From Pseudomonas kairouanensis (GTDB taxonomy: Bacteria > Pseudomonadota > Gammaproteobacteria > Pseudomonadales > Pseudomonadaceae), in contig NZ_QUZU01000041.1 in NCBI RefSeq assembly GCF_004682055.1, positions 1 to 51,890 on the forward strand: a stretch of 51,890 bases of DNA, given 5' to 3'. The notes below the pieces were generated by a model. That model saw only the letters and a list, made by a program, of their open reading frames with translations. It ran no database searches and was not told where the DNA came from. The position numbers and the translations under genes are program-made. Shown here piece by piece: positions 14,662 to 24,300 of the stretch (position 1 is its first letter; each line of letters begins with the position of its first letter).

Positions 14662-17600
14662 AATCTCTCCATTAGGAATTTTATTTCTGGATTATACGTG
14701 GTACCTGTGGCTGTTTTGGGGACATCTATAGTCCACGTCGGTCCAGTCTTACCGGACGAAGACGAGAAGTTGCGTAAAGTGAAATTCCCTTCCGGGGTAC
14801 TAACAACATAAATATCACCTTTTCCAGGGATAGTGCGGGGAGATGGTAAAGAAGCAGCCTTGGTTAACTCAGAAAAATATTGCTTAACCTCTACTTCTGT
14901 TGCGCCAGAAAATATTTTAGCATTACCTGTATTTGGAACCTGAATAAGAGAGCGATTTCCAATTTGGATACCACTTCTGGTGTTGGTAGAACTAAATAAC
15001 TCCGTAATCTCGGTGCTACGACTTATGCTCGGAATGCCTTGAACCACCAATGGGTTGGATATACTTCCCCCACCCCCCCCTCCCTTCCCCCCAACTAACC
15101 CCACCCCCGGCAGCACGCTCAACATCTCAGCATGGCTTCCCTGCACCGTCTTCTGCACCGCCAGCCGCGTGTCGTCCTGGTTGCTGCCTTGAAACCCTCG
15201 AACAATCAGCCGCTCTTCCCAGCTCAGCCCGCTGTTGCCCTCGTATTGGTCGAGCGCGGCATTGCCCAGTTCCACAGCCGTTCGTTGTGCCTCACAACTG
15301 CCAAGGTCGCTGCACAGCATCAGGTGCATACCGGTTTTCTGGTCGCTGATGCTTTCGTACTTGAGGGTCAGGTCTGCACGGCAAGCCGTGGGGTTTGCGG
15401 CGCCTCGGCAGCCTTTGAGGTCTTTGACCAGGTCATCGACTTCGTGGTGGTTGAGGTAGTTGTAGGTCGTGGCGTTTTTGGCGAGTTCGGCGCCTTTTTG
15501 TACGTCGCCTTCGGTTGCGCCGGCTGCTGCGAGGCCCACCAGTTGTGAAGCCGCCAGCATCAGCGCCGGGTTGCCTTCTACCGCTTGGGCGAGGCTGGAG
15601 ATCAGTGCTTCGTTGGCGCCGGCGGCGAGTGCGCCGGTTGCGAAGCTGCCGCCGTTGGCTTCGCTGAGCAGGCCACCGACCAGTGCATGGAGGGCGACTT
15701 TTTCGGGGCTGGATTCGGGCCAGTTCTGGCTTTCGGAAAAATCCCCTACTGCGTTGAAGGCAATCGCTTGAAGGGTGCTCTGCAGCTGCGAACTGAGGGC
15801 CAGGTTGAGGTTGTCCTTGAGGCTGCCGCCTTGCACCAAGGTTTTGAAACCGGCCTGGGCTGCGCCTTGTGCACCTGAGTAGGCAGCGAACTTGGCGATG
15901 TCAGAGGCCGACGCCAGGTCGAAGCCTTTGGTGATGTTGTTGACGCGATCGCCCGTTACGCCAAATGCAGGATCGATGACGCCGGTACTGAAGCCTGCGG
16001 TCAGGGCGCTGGTGGCATAGCCTTTAAGGCTGCCACTGGAGGTGACTTCCTTAAACGCGGCGCCAAGATCGCCTTTGTTGTTGATCGTGCTGACCGCTGC
16101 CTGGCTGGCGACGGCTTGGAATGTTGCGCCAGCCATAGAGCCCAACGTCCCGCCGCCCGCTGCCACAGCCAACGAACTCGCCGCACCTGCCGTGATCAAC
16201 GACATCACGATAATCACGGCGAGCATTGCGCCTTGGCCCATGCCGGAATGGCTGTACTTGTACGAGTCGTGCAGTTCCTTGACCCGCCGCCAATCCACAT
16301 CGCCGCGTTGCTCAGCCTCTTTGATCCAGGCGAGTTTCGGGTCGCCCTTGACCATCGCGTCGATGGTCTGGCCGACGGTGGCCTGGTTGATGTCCTTGAT
16401 GTCGATCCGCAGGCCTTCGACGGCTTGGATCGCCAGTTTTCCCTGGGCAATGATTTCGGTCTGGCGCAGGGTTTCATCTGTGCGCCCTTCGCCTTTCATG
16501 CTCATCCAGGCCAGGTCGCTTTTGCTTTTTTCGTGGCTTTCCTGGTGCAGGTCTTTAACGGCTTCGAAGGTCACCGAGCCGCCGCTGGTGATAGTGATGT
16601 CGGCGCCGCTGTCCAGGGTTGCCCCCTGGTACAGCTGGTCGCCGCCGCTGATGAGATTAAGATTGCCGCCGGTGCTGATCTGGCTACCTACAACCTTTAC
16701 ATCGGTCACTTCATCGCGCTGGGTTTTGATAGCGCCAAAACTGCCCTTCTTCTCATAGTCATAAAGGCTGTAGTCGCTGTCATTGGCACTCAACAGTTGC
16801 AGTTGCCCGCCCGCGATGAGGTAAGCGTCTTTGCCGCTGGTGACTTGGCTCGCTTGCAGCAGGATGTTTTGCCCAGCGGTCGCGGTAAGGTCGCCACCCG
16901 CGTTGAGTTGGCTGCCGACTTGGCGCACTTGGGTGGTTTGTTCGTGGATCTTGGCGCCGCTGCGTTTGCTGTTGATCTCGTGGTCGGTTTCGTTGGCTGC
17001 CGCCAGCAGGTAGATGTCGCCACCGGCTGCAACCGTATGGTCTTTACCGGCGTTGGCCTGGCTGGCGAGCAAGGTGATGTCGCCGCCGGCTTTGAGGCTT
17101 AGGTTGCCCGCGGCAGTCACGTTGGCGCCGAGGTGTTCGGTGGTGCTGGTTTGGGTGACGCGATGGCCGCCGTTTTCCGTGGTGCGGATCTGTTGGGTGT
17201 CGGTGACGGCGATCAGGTTGATGTCGCGCGCGGCCGTCAGGCTGGCGTTGCCGCCGCTGTTGATGTCGCCTCGGTTGGTGATATCGCGCCCGGCATTGAG
17301 CGTGAGTTGCTGGCCTGCGCTGATCTGGCTGGCGTTGTCGAGGTAGGTGATTAACGTACCGTCGCCCTGTCGTTTGGCTTGGGCGGTACGCTCGTTGACG
17401 ATGTCGCCGGTGACACTGGTCAACTCGACGTTGCTGGCACGGATCTCACCGGCCATGGCATTGCGGATGCTGTCGGTGGCGAGCAGGCTGATGCGCTCGC
17501 CAGCGGTGATCGAACCACCGTTCAACAGGCTGCCATCCGCGATGGCGGCCACGTTCTGCGTGGCTTTCAGCGTACCTACGCTGACGATATCGCCACCGCT

Positions 17601-20600
17601 GACCAGGTTGATGTCCCGGCCTTGCACCAGGCTGGCGCCGCGCAGGTTGTTGGTATCGACGGTGGCCAGGTACAGCACCGGCACCAGCACGTCTTCGCCC
17701 TGGACCTGGCGTTTTTCCATCCACACGATGTCGTGGGTCAGCGCGGCGACCTGTTGTGCGGTAAGGCCCACGCCCACACTCAGTTGCAGGCTGTCGCGGG
17801 CGCTGAGGCCGTTGTCCATCAGGTAGCGGAACTGGGCTTCGTCGCTGTCCAGCCCAGCAAGGAAACGCTGCCCGGTCCTAGCCAGCATGGCATCGCGGAT
17901 CAGGCGGCTTTCGTAATAGCCATCGCCCAGGCGGCGCCAGGCTTCGTCGGTGTTGTAGCCGATCTTGTCGAGCAAATACTGGGAACTGAGAAAGTTGGCC
18001 AGGTGGGTGAACAGTGGGTTGGTTTCGATCAGGTACGGGCTGCCAGGATTTTTGCTCGGGATAAACAGGCCGTACTCGCCGCTGGGCAGGTGAAATTCCG
18101 GTGGGCGGGTCAAATCGTCGCTGAGGCGATCGGGGCTCAGTTCGAGGTCGTTGGGGTTGTGGCCGATTTCACCGGTCAGTTGCGCAAGGGTGTTTTCCCG
18201 CAGGGTGCCGTTTTGCAGGTACTCGCTGGCCTGCAGGGTCAGGCTGCCGCCGGCTTGCAGGGTGGCGGCGTACATCTCGCGGCCGTCTTCGCGCCAGGTG
18301 GTGAGGGTGCCGGGGTTGCTGAAGCCTGCGCCACTGGAGCGGGCCTTGAGTTCGGCGAAGCGCACCGGGTCGAAGGGGGCGTTGTGGAAGGCTGGCAGGT
18401 CGACAAATTCCATGCGGTCCCACAGGGCTTTGTCGATGCGGCCGGGGGTGCCGATGATGGTGCTGGAGGTGCCGGTCTGGGAGGCGGCGCCCTGGTTGAC
18501 CAGGCTGCGGGCGGTCAGGTGCACGTCGCCGTTGGCGGCGAGCAGGCTGTAGCGGTTTTGCAGGGTATCGGCGCTGATCTGCAGATTTTTTCCAGCGATC
18601 AGGCTCGCGGCTTTGGTGGAGCCAGGGGCGGCGGTTTCGCGCCAGGTTTCGGTGATGTAGATGGTTCCGCGCTTGTAGCTGTCGTCGCCGTCGCAGTGTT
18701 GGCCGCAAACCCAGCGGATGGTGCCGCCCACCAGTTCGCGCTCCAGGGTCAGATGGGTGCGGGCGTTTTCGAATGCATTGGTGTTGATGTGCAGGTTGCC
18801 CTCGGTTTCGAGGGTGCCGGAGAGGTTTTTGAACGTGGACGCTCGGGAGCCATCGGCAGCCGCAAAGGAGAAATCGCCGACGCTGTAGACATTGCCTTCC
18901 AGGTTGCTGAAATGCTCGCCGCGTACGTGCATGTCACCGCCGCTGAACAGCAGGCCGGTGTTGGTAACGTTGGCGGTGAGCAGCAAGTTGCCTTGGCTGC
19001 CGAGGGTGCCGTGGTTATTGAGCTGGGCGGCGTTGATCTGCATATGTCGCGCGGCGCTGAGCACGCCGAGGTTGTGCAGCACCTCGCGAATGCGCAGTTG
19101 GATGTCTTGGCCGCTGAGAATCTGGCCGTGGTCTTGGATAAGGCTCGATGCACGGATATCGGCATTGCCTTTGGCGGCGATCAGGCCAGTGTTTTTCAGC
19201 TCACCATCGACGTGCAGTTGCAGGTGGTTGTCGCTGAGCAATTCACCGCTGTTGGTAACGTCGCGGGCAGCAACGTTCAGCTCGTTTGCGGCAACCACCT
19301 TGCCACTGTTATCGACAGTTTCGGCAACAACACTCAGGTCGCTTTCGGTGTGCAGCGTTCCTGCGTTATCAAGCTGTTTTGCCGCAACCGTCAACGCCTG
19401 CGCCGTCACCACCTGGCCGCTGTTTTTGACGTGCTGGCGAGCGTCGATCTTCGCGCTGTTGGCCGCGATAGTGCCCGTGTTATCAACGGTTGCGGCGCGG
19501 ATATCCAAGTGCCCGCTGGCGTTGAGTTCACCTTTGTTATCCAGCCGTTCAGCTGTGATATTCAGCTGCTTGCCCGCAATCCGGCGATCCTCGTTGATGC
19601 CGCTGACAATCTTGCCTTCGTTGCTCACGGTGGCTGCGTGCACCTGCACATTGCCGGCACTGGCAAGGGTGTGTTTAACCACCAGATCGGCATCGGCCTT
19701 GAGGTCCACATCCCCCACCGCAAACGTCGGCCCCTGCAATTCAATCGACGCCGCCTTGGCACTCAACGCCCCAGCACTGGTGGTGTGCGCCAGACTCAAG
19801 CCGCCGTTGACCTGGATAAACAGATCCCCGGCGGTACTGGCCATTTCCGTGGCCACGCGCACCCCCACACCGGCCTCGGTGCCGATCAGGCGAATGGCCC
19901 CGGCATACATCCCGCCCAACGCACTGGAATCAATCGCCAGCTGCGGTTTGCTGCGCCCATCGTCGGCCAGCGCACGTACCTGCATGCCATCAGCGCTGAC
20001 GTCGTTGCGCCCGGTGATGATGTTGAGTTGATCGGCATGCAACTGCGCGTTGAGCTTGGCGGTGCGGGTGATCAGGTCGAACTGACTGACATTGCGCGCA
20101 TTGAGCCCCGCGCCTTCCAGGGCGATATCACCGCCCTCGACCCGGAAATGCTCCAGCCGACCGCCCTCCAAAACCGGCTTGCCGGTGGTCAAGGTGGCCC
20201 GTGGCGTATTGATAAAGCCGCAGCCATTGCAGGTGATGCCGTGGGGGTTGGCGACGATCACCCGCGCCGCATGCCCAGCCACTTCCGTGTAGCCGCCCAG
20301 GTGGCTGCGATTGCCGCCGGTGACTTCGTTGAGGATCACGCTGGCCGGACGTCCTTGCAGCCCGGGGTTACCCAGGATCACCCCGCCCAGCTGGGTGTTT
20401 TGCGCCGCCTGGGTGGCGTTATTGAGGATCAGCCCATTGCTGCCGACGTTGTAGTCGGTGAACAGGTTATGGGACAGGCCGCTGCCGTTCGGCCCTGCGA
20501 TGTTCACCACCGGCACGCCATTGGGCGCATGACCAATGCTGGTGCCGGGGCTGGCGGGGTCCACACTTAGTTGCGCGGCGGCAGAAACGATAGGGTTGAG

Positions 20601-20660
20601 GAAGAGAATTCCCGCCAGGCTCATCGCCAGGCACTGGTAAAACGGACTACGCACGTCCAT
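14658..20660 (-). CDS. cdiA: CdiA-type two-partner secretion exoprotein with C-terminal toxin
   Basis: This 2000-aa surface filament delivers a toxin into touching cells. A signal peptide (about residues 1-30) leads into a TPS domain (about 40-160) with GNRSHLGGYTEVAGHAARVI and ANPHGITCNGCGFINTPRAT. Filamentous-hemagglutinin repeats follow to about 1450, then a DUF637-like region (about 1480-1640) and a pretoxin region (about 1680-1760; AELAKNATTYNYLN stands where other CdiA proteins have VENN). A poly-Gly hinge (about 1857-1865) precedes a roughly 130-residue toxin domain with IPGKGDIYVVSTPEGNFTLR and GPTWTIDVPK, which I do not recognise. The ATG at 20660 has AAGGA upstream. Base composition falls at the hinge. 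In P. aeruginosa the PdtA exoprotein holds this position near hxc and vre. Confidence 0.88.
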   Translation of the reverse strand: MDVRSPFYQCLAMSLAGILFLNPIVSAAAQLSVDPASPGTSIGHAPNGVPVVNIAGPNGSGLSHNLFTDYNVGSNGLILNNATQAAQNTQLGGVILGNPGLQGRPASVILNEVTGGNRSHLGGYTEVAGHAARVIVANPHGITCNGCGFINTPRATLTTGKPVLEGGRLEHFRVEGGDIALEGAGLNARNVSQFDLITRTAKLNAQLHADQLNIITGRNDVSADGMQVRALADDGRSKPQLAIDSSALGGMYAGAIRLIGTEAGVGVRVATEMASTAGDLFIQVNGGLSLAHTTSAGALSAKAASIELQGPTFAVGDVDLKADADLVVKHTLASAGNVQVHAATVSNEGKIVSGINEDRRIAGKQLNITAERLDNKGELNASGHLDIRAATVDNTGTIAANSAKIDARQHVKNSGQVVTAQALTVAAKQLDNAGTLHTESDLSVVAETVDNSGKVVAANELNVAARDVTNSGELLSDNHLQLHVDGELKNTGLIAAKGNADIRASSLIQDHGQILSGQDIQLRIREVLHNLGVLSAARHMQINAAQLNNHGTLGSQGNLLLTANVTNTGLLFSGGDMHVRGEHFSNLEGNVYSVGDFSFAAADGSRASTFKNLSGTLETEGNLHINTNAFENARTHLTLERELVGGTIRWVCGQHCDGDDSYKRGTIYITETWRETAAPGSTKAASLIAGKNLQISADTLQNRYSLLAANGDVHLTARSLVNQGAASQTGTSSTIIGTPGRIDKALWDRMEFVDLPAFHNAPFDPVRFAELKARSSGAGFSNPGTLTTWREDGREMYAATLQAGGSLTLQASEYLQNGTLRENTLAQLTGEIGHNPNDLELSPDRLSDDLTRPPEFHLPSGEYGLFIPSKNPGSPYLIETNPLFTHLANFLSSQYLLDKIGYNTDEAWRRLGDGYYESRLIRDAMLARTGQRFLAGLDSDEAQFRYLMDNGLSARDSLQLSVGVGLTAQQVAALTHDIVWMEKRQVQGEDVLVPVLYLATVDTNNLRGASLVQGRDINLVSGGDIVSVGTLKATQNVAAIADGSLLNGGSITAGERISLLATDSIRNAMAGEIRASNVELTSVTGDIVNERTAQAKRQGDGTLITYLDNASQISAGQQLTLNAGRDITNRGDINSGGNASLTAARDINLIAVTDTQQIRTTENGGHRVTQTSTTEHLGANVTAAGNLSLKAGGDITLLASQANAGKDHTVAAGGDIYLLAAANETDHEINSKRSGAKIHEQTTQVRQVGSQLNAGGDLTATAGQNILLQASQVTSGKDAYLIAGGQLQLLSANDSDYSLYDYEKKGSFGAIKTQRDEVTDVKVVGSQISTGGNLNLISGGDQLYQGATLDSGADITITSGGSVTFEAVKDLHQESHEKSKSDLAWMSMKGEGRTDETLRQTEIIAQGKLAIQAVEGLRIDIKDINQATVGQTIDAMVKGDPKLAWIKEAEQRGDVDWRRVKELHDSYKYSHSGMGQGAMLAVIIVMSLITAGAASSLAVAAGGGTLGSMAGATFQAVASQAAVSTINNKGDLGAAFKEVTSSGSLKGYATSALTAGFSTGVIDPAFGVTGDRVNNITKGFDLASASDIAKFAAYSGAQGAAQAGFKTLVQGGSLKDNLNLALSSQLQSTLQAIAFNAVGDFSESQNWPESSPEKVALHALVGGLLSEANGGSFATGALAAGANEALISSLAQAVEGNPALMLAASQLVGLAAAGATEGDVQKGAELAKNATTYNYLNHHEVDDLVKDLKGCRGAANPTACRADLTLKYESISDQKTGMHLMLCSDLGSCEAQRTAVELGNAALDQYEGNSGLSWEERLIVRGFQGSNQDDTRLAVQKTVQGSHAEMLSVLPGVGLVGGKGGGGGGSISNPLVVQGIPSISRSTEITELFSSTNTRSGIQIGNRSLIQVPNTGNAKIFSGATEVEVKQYFSELTKAASLPSPRTIPGKGDIYVVSTPEGNFTLRNFSSSSGKTGPTWTIDVPKTATGTTYNPEIKFLMERL

Positions 20661-20681
20661 AAGCAAGATTCCTTGTTGTTA

Positions 20682-22376
20682 TCAGAAAAACAGATCGATT
20701 CGGGCATACAGCGGGTGCTCGCGATGCTCGACCACGGCGGGGCTTTCCAGGGAGCGAGCGAACACCAGCGAGGCGGCCAGGTGGGTGCCGCGGGCACTGA
20801 GTTCCCAGGCATTGCCGCTGAGGCGTCCGGCGACATGGGGGTTGTGCGGCCCACGGCTGATCACGCCGACGTCATAGCCAAACCCCACGCCGACCTCGTG
20901 CACCCATGGCCGTACCGCCTCCCACACCACGGGGTGGCGCCAACGCAGTTGGCTGCGCCAGTAGCCGCCGGTGTTGCCGGACAGGTTCTGTTCCTGAAAC
21001 CCGCGTACCGCGCCCAGGCCGCCGACGCTGAGGCGTTGCGGGCCGTAGAGTTCGTCTTCGGCATGCTGGCCGGTGGCGAGGCTGTCGAAGGTCCAGTGCT
21101 GGCCCAGCCAACCAAAGGACTGCAGGTAGCTGAGGGTCAGGGTGTATTTCTGATAGCGCGAGGTAGGTGCGCCGCGCCGCGTAGAGAGGTCGCGCTGGGC
21201 GTCGAGGGCACCAATGCCCTGCTGCCAACCGGCATCCAGGTTGACGAAGGCGTTGCCGATACGACGGCCATGGTTCAAGCCCACTTGGCTTTCGGTGATG
21301 CGATGGCTGGAGGTACGCAGCAGCGCGTCTTCCAGGTAGTTGCGGGTGCGCAGGTGGCTCAGGCCGATGTTGAGGGCCGTCTTGCCCAGGTTGTCGCGGT
21401 GCAGCAAGCGCTCGGCGCGCAGGTGTTGGCTGGAAGTGTCGCCGGACAGCGCAAACTCAAAACCGGAGGCCGTGTTGCGGGTACGGTATGCGCTTTGGCT
21501 GTGGCTGAAATCGAAAGTCCACCAGCCGTAAGGCACGCTGTAGAACAGGCTCTGGCTGTGGGAATGGCGCCAGTGATCACTGACCATGTCGCGGTTGGCC
21601 CGCAGGCTCAATTGATCGGCCAGGCCCAGGGGGCTGTCCCACTCCAGGCCGATACCGGCCTGCTGGCGACCGGTGCTGGCATCCCCGTGGTTATTGCGGT
21701 TTGCCGCCACGCGCCAGGGCTTCAAGCGCGCGCCCTTGAGCGATACGCGACTGCCGCCCACCGACTGCCCCGGCACCAATTCAAGCTGGGGTTGACGTGA
21801 GGGCAGACGCGCCAGTTGATCGACCCATTGCTCCAACTCGCGCAGGTCCAGCACCTCACCCTCGCTGCCGGGAAACGTCATGGCGGATTCCAGCGGGCTG
21901 GCCAGGGATGAGTTGTCGAAGCCTTCAAGACGCCCTTCCACCACGATGATTTTCAGCTCACCAGCCCTGAGGTCTTGTTGCGGCAGGTAGGCGCGGGTCG
22001 TGATGTAGCCTCGATGCAGATAGTGGTCGGTGATGCCCTTGAGCATCTCGTTGAGTTGCGGCACGCCCAGGCAGCGCCCGTGCCAGGGCTGCAGCAAGGC
22101 CTGGCGCTGGGTATCGGAGAGTACGGTGGTGCCTTCGATATTGATGCGTATGAAGGTGATGCACTGGCCGTCGTCCGCCAGTGCCGGAGTGGCCTGCTGA
22201 ACCGCTTCGCCCGGCAGGTTTTTCAGCTCGTCGAGCCGGCGGCGCTGCTCATCCAGCAATTGTTGCTGGCGCTCGCGGGCCAGTTCACGGTCGCCGGGGG
22301 ACGGTTGCGGCGCGGCCAGCAATGGACCTGAGAGCAACGCGAACCCCAGCAACACAGGTCGAAAAACGGCAGACAT
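20682..22376 (-). CDS. cdiB: Two-partner secretion outer-membrane transporter (CdiB/ShlB/FhaC family)
   Basis: This 564-aa Omp85-superfamily transporter exports the neighbouring CdiA. A signal peptide ends near LLAAPQ, a periplasmic helix/linker rich in Arg-Gln-Glu follows (about 25-60), then POTRA domains (about 70-215; FIRINIEGTTVLSD and ITDHYLHRGYITTRAYLPQQ) and a 16-strand barrel with the conserved GLGAVRGFQEQ-type loop and a C-terminal aromatic end (YARIDLFF). The ATG at 22376 follows GAGGGTGAAAGGG. A GTG at 22391 is in frame but less likely. It lies 21 bp upstream of cdiA in one operon. Confidence 0.88.
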   Translation of the reverse strand: MSAVFRPVLLGFALLSGPLLAAPQPSPGDRELARERQQQLLDEQRRRLDELKNLPGEAVQQATPALADDGQCITFIRINIEGTTVLSDTQRQALLQPWHGRCLGVPQLNEMLKGITDHYLHRGYITTRAYLPQQDLRAGELKIIVVEGRLEGFDNSSLASPLESAMTFPGSEGEVLDLRELEQWVDQLARLPSRQPQLELVPGQSVGGSRVSLKGARLKPWRVAANRNNHGDASTGRQQAGIGLEWDSPLGLADQLSLRANRDMVSDHWRHSHSQSLFYSVPYGWWTFDFSHSQSAYRTRNTASGFEFALSGDTSSQHLRAERLLHRDNLGKTALNIGLSHLRTRNYLEDALLRTSSHRITESQVGLNHGRRIGNAFVNLDAGWQQGIGALDAQRDLSTRRGAPTSRYQKYTLTLSYLQSFGWLGQHWTFDSLATGQHAEDELYGPQRLSVGGLGAVRGFQEQNLSGNTGGYWRSQLRWRHPVVWEAVRPWVHEVGVGFGYDVGVISRGPHNPHVAGRLSGNAWELSARGTHLAASLVFARSLESPAVVEHREHPLYARIDLFF

Positions 22377-22790
22377 CCCTTTCACCCTCACTGGCGCTCA
22401 AATGCAAAGAGCGCGCAGATTGCCGAGGCTGAATCGCTTATGGAAAAGATGAAAAATTACAAAACAATGCGAGGTTTTTGTACGAGTTAAAGGATCTGTC
22501 AGACCTCTGTAGGCCAATGACGAGAATCGTAGGGAAAAGGGGTTTACAGGAGTAAGAAGATGGAATCAAATAGGGCCAGGCATGATTTTTCGCAGGGTTT
22601 TAAGTCCAAAAACCTACGCGAGAAACGGAAAAATCAAGAAGGATGGCGAACCTGGTCCGTCAGAGGAAAAAGGCAGGCGGCTCAACCCACCTCAATGCCG
22701 ACATACCTGGAAACGACAAGCGCACGTTACGCCCAAAACCCGGCATTTTTTATCGTAAAAATCAGAGTTTTCTCGACAAGCGGTAGCGCC
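22377..22790. promoter_or_regulatory. Intergenic region carrying the cdiBA promoter
   Basis: This 414-bp gap holds no gene. It lies after the vreR stop and before cdiB, both on the minus strand, and is more AT-rich near cdiB. It should hold the cdiBA promoter, possibly recognised by the neighbouring ECF sigma factor. A weak Pho-box-like direct repeat, CTGTCAG-N4-CTGTAGG, is at 22496-22513 on the plus strand, so it faces away from cdiB. Confidence 0.35.
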
Positions 22791-23717
22791 TCAACTCAAC
22801 AACACCACCCCACCCGGCAACTCCGTGCACTTGGCCCCGTACGCATCCCGAATCAACAACGCCACCCCCGCCAACTGCTGCAGACTGAACCGCGCCTGCA
22901 CCCGACGCTGGCCCAGTTCCTTGTTCAACAACACCAACATTCCCGGCCGATAGCGATTGATCTCATCCACCACCGTTGCCAGGGTCGCGTTGTTGAACAC
23001 CAGGATCTGCTCGCGCCACGCCACCACGGCCTGGGTATCCACGGTGGTGACGTCGCTCACACCGGCCGGGCCGTAGGTCAATTGCCGCCCGCTCTCCAGG
23101 CGCACGTTGCGCCCCGCCACGTCCACCGAGAGCCAACCCTCGATGCAGGTCACGCACACACTGTGGTCGGTATTGCGCAGGTTGAAACGTGCCTGCGCCG
23201 CGCTGACCCAGCCGTCACCGGCCTGGACCTTGAGCGGTTGCGCCACCTGGGCGAGTACTTCCACTTCGCCCTCAAGCAACTCAATACCCTGCCCTGTGCG
23301 GCTGATGCGGGTCTGGGTGTTGAGTTCCAGGCTGACGCCCTCGCTGAGCAGCACCTGGCGTTGCTCACCCACGTCGGTGCGGTAGTCCGCCGTGAGCCCT
23401 GCGAAGCCGCCGGGCACCCCGACGCTCACCATCACCACGGCGGCCGAGGCGGCAATGGCGCCGCCCAGGAAGGCACGGCGGCCATAGCTACGTGGCTGCG
23501 TCCCTTGCTCTAGGGCCGGGGCCAATTGCTGCCACAACACCTTGGCCTGTTCGAACGCCTGGGCGTGCTCCGGGCTCTGGGCGCGCCAGGCGTGCAGGGC
23601 CTTGGCGTCGGCGACGGTGGCGCGGCCCGAGGTGAGCAGCACCAGCCAGTCGCGGGCTTCATCGTGCAGGGGGCTGGCAGCGGTTTGCCGGGCGGTGGGA
23701 AAGCTAAAAATATTCAA
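22791..23717 (-). CDS. vreR: FecR-family anti-sigma factor (VreR-like)
   Basis: This 308-aa sigma regulator spans the inner membrane. A cytoplasmic N-terminal domain (about residues 15-65; AKALHAWRAQSPEHAQAFEQ) binds the sigma factor. A transmembrane segment follows (about 83-110, AFLGGAIAASAAVVMVSVGV), then a FecR domain (about 115-220; TDVGEQRQVLLSEGVSLELN) and a C-terminal STN-like part. No ATG fits, so I use TTG at 23717; the frame is closed just upstream. It is third in the order vreA-vreI-vreR, as in P. aeruginosa. The long periplasmic part would receive the signal from VreA. Confidence 0.78.
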   Translation of the reverse strand: MNIFSFPTARQTAASPLHDEARDWLVLLTSGRATVADAKALHAWRAQSPEHAQAFEQAKVLWQQLAPALEQGTQPRSYGRRAFLGGAIAASAAVVMVSVGVPGGFAGLTADYRTDVGEQRQVLLSEGVSLELNTQTRISRTGQGIELLEGEVEVLAQVAQPLKVQAGDGWVSAAQARFNLRNTDHSVCVTCIEGWLSVDVAGRNVRLESGRQLTYGPAGVSDVTTVDTQAVVAWREQILVFNNATLATVVDEINRYRPGMLVLLNKELGQRRVQARFSLQQLAGVALLIRDAYGAKCTELPGGVVLLS

Positions 23718-23754
23718 GCGCGAAAATACTCACGGTTTTATCAGGGACTCGACA

Positions 23755-24300
23755 CTAAGACGGTTTTCCGGCCCCGGGACCGAACCGCTGAATCACTTTT
23801 CTTTCCAGGCGCTTGGCGCAATGACCCAGGGCGGCCTTGATTTCCTTCTCGACCATGCGTGTGGAAATACCGAAACGCTGGGAAATTTCCAGGTGGGGCG
23901 CCTCTTCCAGGCGTGCGGCGATCAGGATTTTGCGCCGGCGTGCAGGCAGCTCGTAGAGCGCCTTGACCAGGGACTGGATCTCACGCTGGCCGCCGACTAC
24001 GCGCGATGGGTCCTGGGCTTCGTCGGCGGTTTGCAGCAGTTCCTCGACTTCGCTGCCAGTGAGCAAGCGCGCGTCGGCCTGACGGCGATCGGCGGCGATG
24101 TTCAGGGCCATGCGGTACAGGTAGGCGTTGGGCTGGGAGAGGTTCGGCGGGACCTCCATGCGGTCGACCCGCAGATAGGTTTCGTGCAGGACGTCGTTGG
24201 CCAGGTCCTCCGAGCCCAGGCGCTTGCGCAAACGCACCTTGAAGTCTTCGTAGGAGGCCAGGAACAAACTGACCATCGTACTGTGCCCGGTATTTTTCAT
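23755..24300 (-). CDS. vreI: ECF sigma factor, FecI type (VreI-like)
   Basis: This 181-aa ECF sigma factor has region 2 (about residues 25-80; EDLANDVLHETYLRV, NAYLYRMALNIAADRRQ) and region 4 (about 120-170; LPARRRKILIAARLEEAPHL, ISQRFGISTRMVEKEIKAAL). The ATG at 24300 overlaps the vreA stop (ATGA). In P. aeruginosa VreI directs transcription of hxc genes and a two-partner secretion operon and is itself under PhoB control. Both target types lie beside it here, so the same regulon is inferred. Confidence 0.82.
   Translation of the reverse strand: MKNTGHSTMVSLFLASYEDFKVRLRKRLGSEDLANDVLHETYLRVDRMEVPPNLSQPNAYLYRMALNIAADRRQADARLLTGSEVEELLQTADEAQDPSRVVGGQREIQSLVKALYELPARRRKILIAARLEEAPHLEISQRFGISTRMVEKEIKAALGHCAKRLERKVIQRFGPGAGKPS

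Noticed and set aside
15132..15548. Plus-strand frames over the cdiA pretoxin region
   Set aside because: They are shadows with no support, and the minus-strand pretoxin and toxin domains are continuous.
17379..20570. Plus-strand open frame of more than 1000 codons opposite cdiA
   Set aside because: It is a mirror of the repetitive cdiA coding sequence. No start signal or domain is seen, and cdiA is strongly supported on the other strand.
22560..23513. Plus-strand frame of 317 codons opposite vreR
   Set aside because: The FecR-like protein on the minus strand has clear domains and operon context. This frame has low-complexity His/Arg/Gln-rich sequence.
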